A DNA stretch of 43,549 bases, taken from positions 1-43,549 of the forward strand of contig CAXPJI010000017.1 of NCBI GenBank assembly GCA_964217345.1, in the 5' to 3' direction. Below are positions 41,686-43,549 of the stretch, piece by piece. A model generated the notes under the pieces. That model was not told the origin of the DNA, ran no database searches, and worked only from the letters and a program-made list of their open reading frames with translations. The position numbers and the translations under genes were made by a program. This DNA comes from UBA3478 sp964217345 (GTDB lineage: Bacteria > Bacteroidota > Bacteroidia > Flavobacteriales > Flavobacteriaceae). Numbering within the stretch: position 1 is the stretch's first letter; every line of letters starts with the position of its first letter.

Positions 41686-42282
41686 TTAAAAGGGTCTTTG
41701 AGTAGCGAACGTAGCGATATCGTCACCGAGGTTGAGTAGGTAGTCGATATCGTCAAATCCGTTCTTCATATTTTCTTTCTTGTATGAATTGATGTCGAAG
41801 GATTCCGTAGTTTCACTTCCCTCCAAAGAGACGGTTTGAGCTTCAAGATCAACCGTAATCTGCACTTCTGGGTTTGCTTCAATTGCTTTGAAAATCTCTG
41901 CTAAAAAGGCTTCAGATACCTGAACAGGTAATACCCCGATATTTAAACAGTTATTTTTAAAGATATCGGCAAAGAAACTTGAGATGACACATCGAAATCC
42001 ATAGTCATAGATGGCCCATGCAGCATGCTCTCTTGATGATCCAGAACCGAAGTTTTTACCTCCAACTAAGATTTTCCCGGTGTAGGTCTCATTATTTAAA
42101 ACGAAATCTTCTTTAGGAGTATTGTCTTGGTTAAAGCGCCAGTCTCTAAATAAGTTATCTCCGAAACCTTTACGTTCTGTTGCTTTTAAAAAGCGAGCAG
42201 GAATGATTTGGTCGGTATCTACGTTCTCGATCGGTAGGGGTACCGCAGTACTCGTTAGTTTGGTGAATTTATCGTAGGCCAT
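41686..42282 (-). CDS. leuD: Isopropylmalate isomerase small subunit
   Basis: 198 residues, the usual LeuD size. Aconitase swivel domain motifs: PLPIENVDTDQIIPARFL, FGDNLFRDWRF, VGGKNFGSGSSREHAAWAI and FKNNCLNIGVLPV. It pairs with LeuC to isomerise 2- to 3-isopropylmalate and, in the citramalate route, citramalate to 3-methylmalate. Starts 1 bp after the leuC stop; 20 bp before the synthase start. Confidence 0.95.
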   Translation of the reverse strand: MAYDKFTKLTSTAVPLPIENVDTDQIIPARFLKATERKGFGDNLFRDWRFNQDNTPKEDFVLNNETYTGKILVGGKNFGSGSSREHAAWAIYDYGFRCVISSFFADIFKNNCLNIGVLPVQVSEAFLAEIFKAIEANPEVQITVDLEAQTVSLEGSETTESFDINSYKKENMKNGFDDIDYLLNLGDDIATFATQRPF

Positions 42283-42283
42283 C

Positions 42284-43549
42284 TTAGTTGCTTAATGTTC
42301 TTGGATCAGTTACTACTCCCATTACTGCGGTCGCAGCGGCTACAGTCGGGCTTGCAAGCATGGTTCGTGCTCCAGGTCCTTGACGACCTTCGAAGTTTCT
42401 GTTTGAGGTGCTTACCGCTACTTTACCTGCAGGTATCTTATCCTCATTCATTGCTAGACATGCTGAACAACCAGGCTCTCTTAATTCAAAGCCTGCCTCA
42501 GTGAGAATATCATAAAGACCTTCGTCAATGATTGCTTGGCGCACCTTATGCGAACCTGGAACTAACCAAGCAGTAATATGATCAGCTTTTTTACGTCCCT
42601 TAATGATGTTGGTAAAGGCTCTAAAATCTTCGATACGACCATTGGTACAGCTACCTAAGAATATGTAATCAACTTTCTTACCTAATAGGGGTTCGTTTTC
42701 GTTGAATCCCATGTAATTGAGTGATTTTTTATAGCTCTCTGCGCTGTCTTTTGACTCGCTCGCCGAAGGGATGCTCTTAGAAATACCTACCCCCATTCCA
42801 GGATTGGTTCCATAAGTAATCATCGGTTCGATGTCAGAACCTTGAAGCACTAATTCTTTATCGTAAGTAGCTCCCTCATCGGTGTAGAGCGTCTGCCAGT
42901 AATCCATGGCCTTATCCCAGTCGGCTCCTTGAGGAGCGAATTCACGTCCTTTGATATAATGAAAAGTAGTTTGATCTGGTGCGATCATACCACCTCGGGC
43001 TCCCATTTCAATCGAAAGATTACAAACGGTCATACGACCCTCCATACTCATGTTTTCAAAAACAATCCCGGTGTATTCCACGAAGTATCCTGTTGCACCT
43101 GAAGTGCTCAGTTTCGAAATGATGTATAAGGCAACATCTTTTGGCGTAACTCCATTGCCTACTTCTCCTTCAATATGAATACGCATGCTCTTCGGTTTTG
43201 GCTGCATAATACATTGTGAAGCAAGTACCATCTCTACCTCAGAAGTACCAATACCAAAGGCAATGGCGCCAAATGCACCATGGGTTGAAGTATGTGAATC
43301 TCCACAAACGATGGTTGCTCCTGGTACGGTAATACCGTATTCTGGACCTACAACGTGTACAATTCCGTTTTTTTCGTGACCAAGACCCCAGTAAGAAATA
43401 CCATGTTCGTTTGAGTTTTCTTCAAGAGCTTTTAATTGGTTTGCTGAAAGTGGATCTTTAACAGGAAGATGTTGATTAACTGTTGGTGTGTTATGATCAG
43501 CAGTAGCAAAGGTTTTTTCAGGAAATAATACTTTTATACCTCTATTTTT
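42284..43549 (-). CDS. leuC: Isopropylmalate isomerase large subunit (5' end outside window)
   Basis: The frame is open from the right edge to the stop at 42284, about 421 codons. Roughly the first 45 residues are missing. An internal methionine at 43231 is not the start, because conserved LeuC sequence continues upstream (VLFPEKTFATADHNTPT, VCGDSHTSTHGAFGAIAFG). The 4Fe-4S cysteines lie in FLGSCTNGR and GCSACL. It forms the aconitase-type isomerase with LeuD. As the most upstream visible gene, it probably heads the leuC-leuD-cimA-leuB operon; its promoter is beyond the window. Confidence 0.95.
   Translation of the reverse strand, partial: KNRGIKVLFPEKTFATADHNTPTVNQHLPVKDPLSANQLKALEENSNEHGISYWGLGHEKNGIVHVVGPEYGITVPGATIVCGDSHTSTHGAFGAIAFGIGTSEVEMVLASQCIMQPKPKSMRIHIEGEVGNGVTPKDVALYIISKLSTSGATGYFVEYTGIVFENMSMEGRMTVCNLSIEMGARGGMIAPDQTTFHYIKGREFAPQGADWDKAMDYWQTLYTDEGATYDKELVLQGSDIEPMITYGTNPGMGVGISKSIPSASESKDSAESYKKSLNYMGFNENEPLLGKKVDYIFLGSCTNGRIEDFRAFTNIIKGRKKADHITAWLVPGSHKVRQAIIDEGLYDILTEAGFELREPGCSACLAMNEDKIPAGKVAVSTSNRNFEGRQGPGARTMLASPTVAAATAVMGVVTDPRTLSN

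Noticed and set aside
42284..43231. Full-length leuC starting at the methionine at 43231
   Set aside because: Conserved LeuC residues continue in the same frame to the window edge, so that methionine is internal.

Overview
The window comes from a Bacteroidota genome, most likely a free-living, probably aquatic member of the Flavobacteriia or a Cryomorphaceae/Schleiferiaceae-like lineage. The evidence is the set of family types (Porin_O_P, DUF4212 with a sodium/solute symporter, DUF3667, DUF3089, bactofilin, many lipoproteins), the near absence of Shine-Dalgarno sites, dense 1-4 bp stop/start overlaps, and an AT-leaning composition. No RNA gene, CRISPR array, prophage or complete insertion sequence was seen, and no gene-free stretch exceeds 300 bp.

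Layout. 1-2311: a partial PH-domain membrane protein coupled to a Cys-rich lipoprotein, an outer-membrane protein and a DUF3089 hydrolase. 2353-7440: a phosphate-acquisition block. A lipoprotein 5'-nucleotidase converges across a terminator on a phosphate porin plus a Pit transporter with a helical C-terminal domain; 11-bp-phased repeats resembling Pho boxes lie upstream of the porin. 7466-9885: a GMC dehydrogenase with its Tat-exported small subunit. 10109-12028: a patch with a solitary IS1 InsA-like zinc-ribbon/HTH protein, bracketed by inverted copies of TTTGTTTAAC, and a chimeric pseudogene in which the 5' part of a GH92 mannosidase is joined to the 3' part of a sialate O-acetylesterase. 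12103-16080: acetate uptake and activation (DUF4212, symporter, acs). 16182-18415: bactofilin, SdpI-like and DUF1761 membrane proteins, and a HicAB toxin-antitoxin pair with a palindromic candidate operator. 18433-23423: a lysine catabolism operon (lysine 6-dehydrogenase-like, DUF1338/HglS-like, ALDH7) divergent from an indoleamine 2,3-dioxygenase homologue that lacks the proximal haem histidine. 23403-33398: mostly exported hydrolases (penicillin acylase family, MBL fold, histidine phosphatase, two M20 peptidases, PIG-L deacetylase) with small membrane or Cys-rich partners. 33399-43549: branched-chain amino acid synthesis, with ilvD-ilvB-ilvN-ilvC converging at a terminator on leuC-leuD-(cimA/leuA)-leuB.

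How the genes work together. The right-hand end encodes all enzymes from pyruvate to the branched 2-oxoacids except threonine dehydratase. The acyltransferase in the leu operon keeps the pyruvate-pocket residues of Leptospira citramalate synthase, so isoleucine may be made from citramalate rather than threonine. The lysine module would convert lysine to aminoadipate and, after a transamination not encoded here, to 2-hydroxyglutarate. The most unusual candidates are the haem-ligand-less IDO homologue, the InsA-like gene with its repeated motif, and the Pho-box-like array. All functional statements are inferred from sequence recognised by eye; no database search was run.
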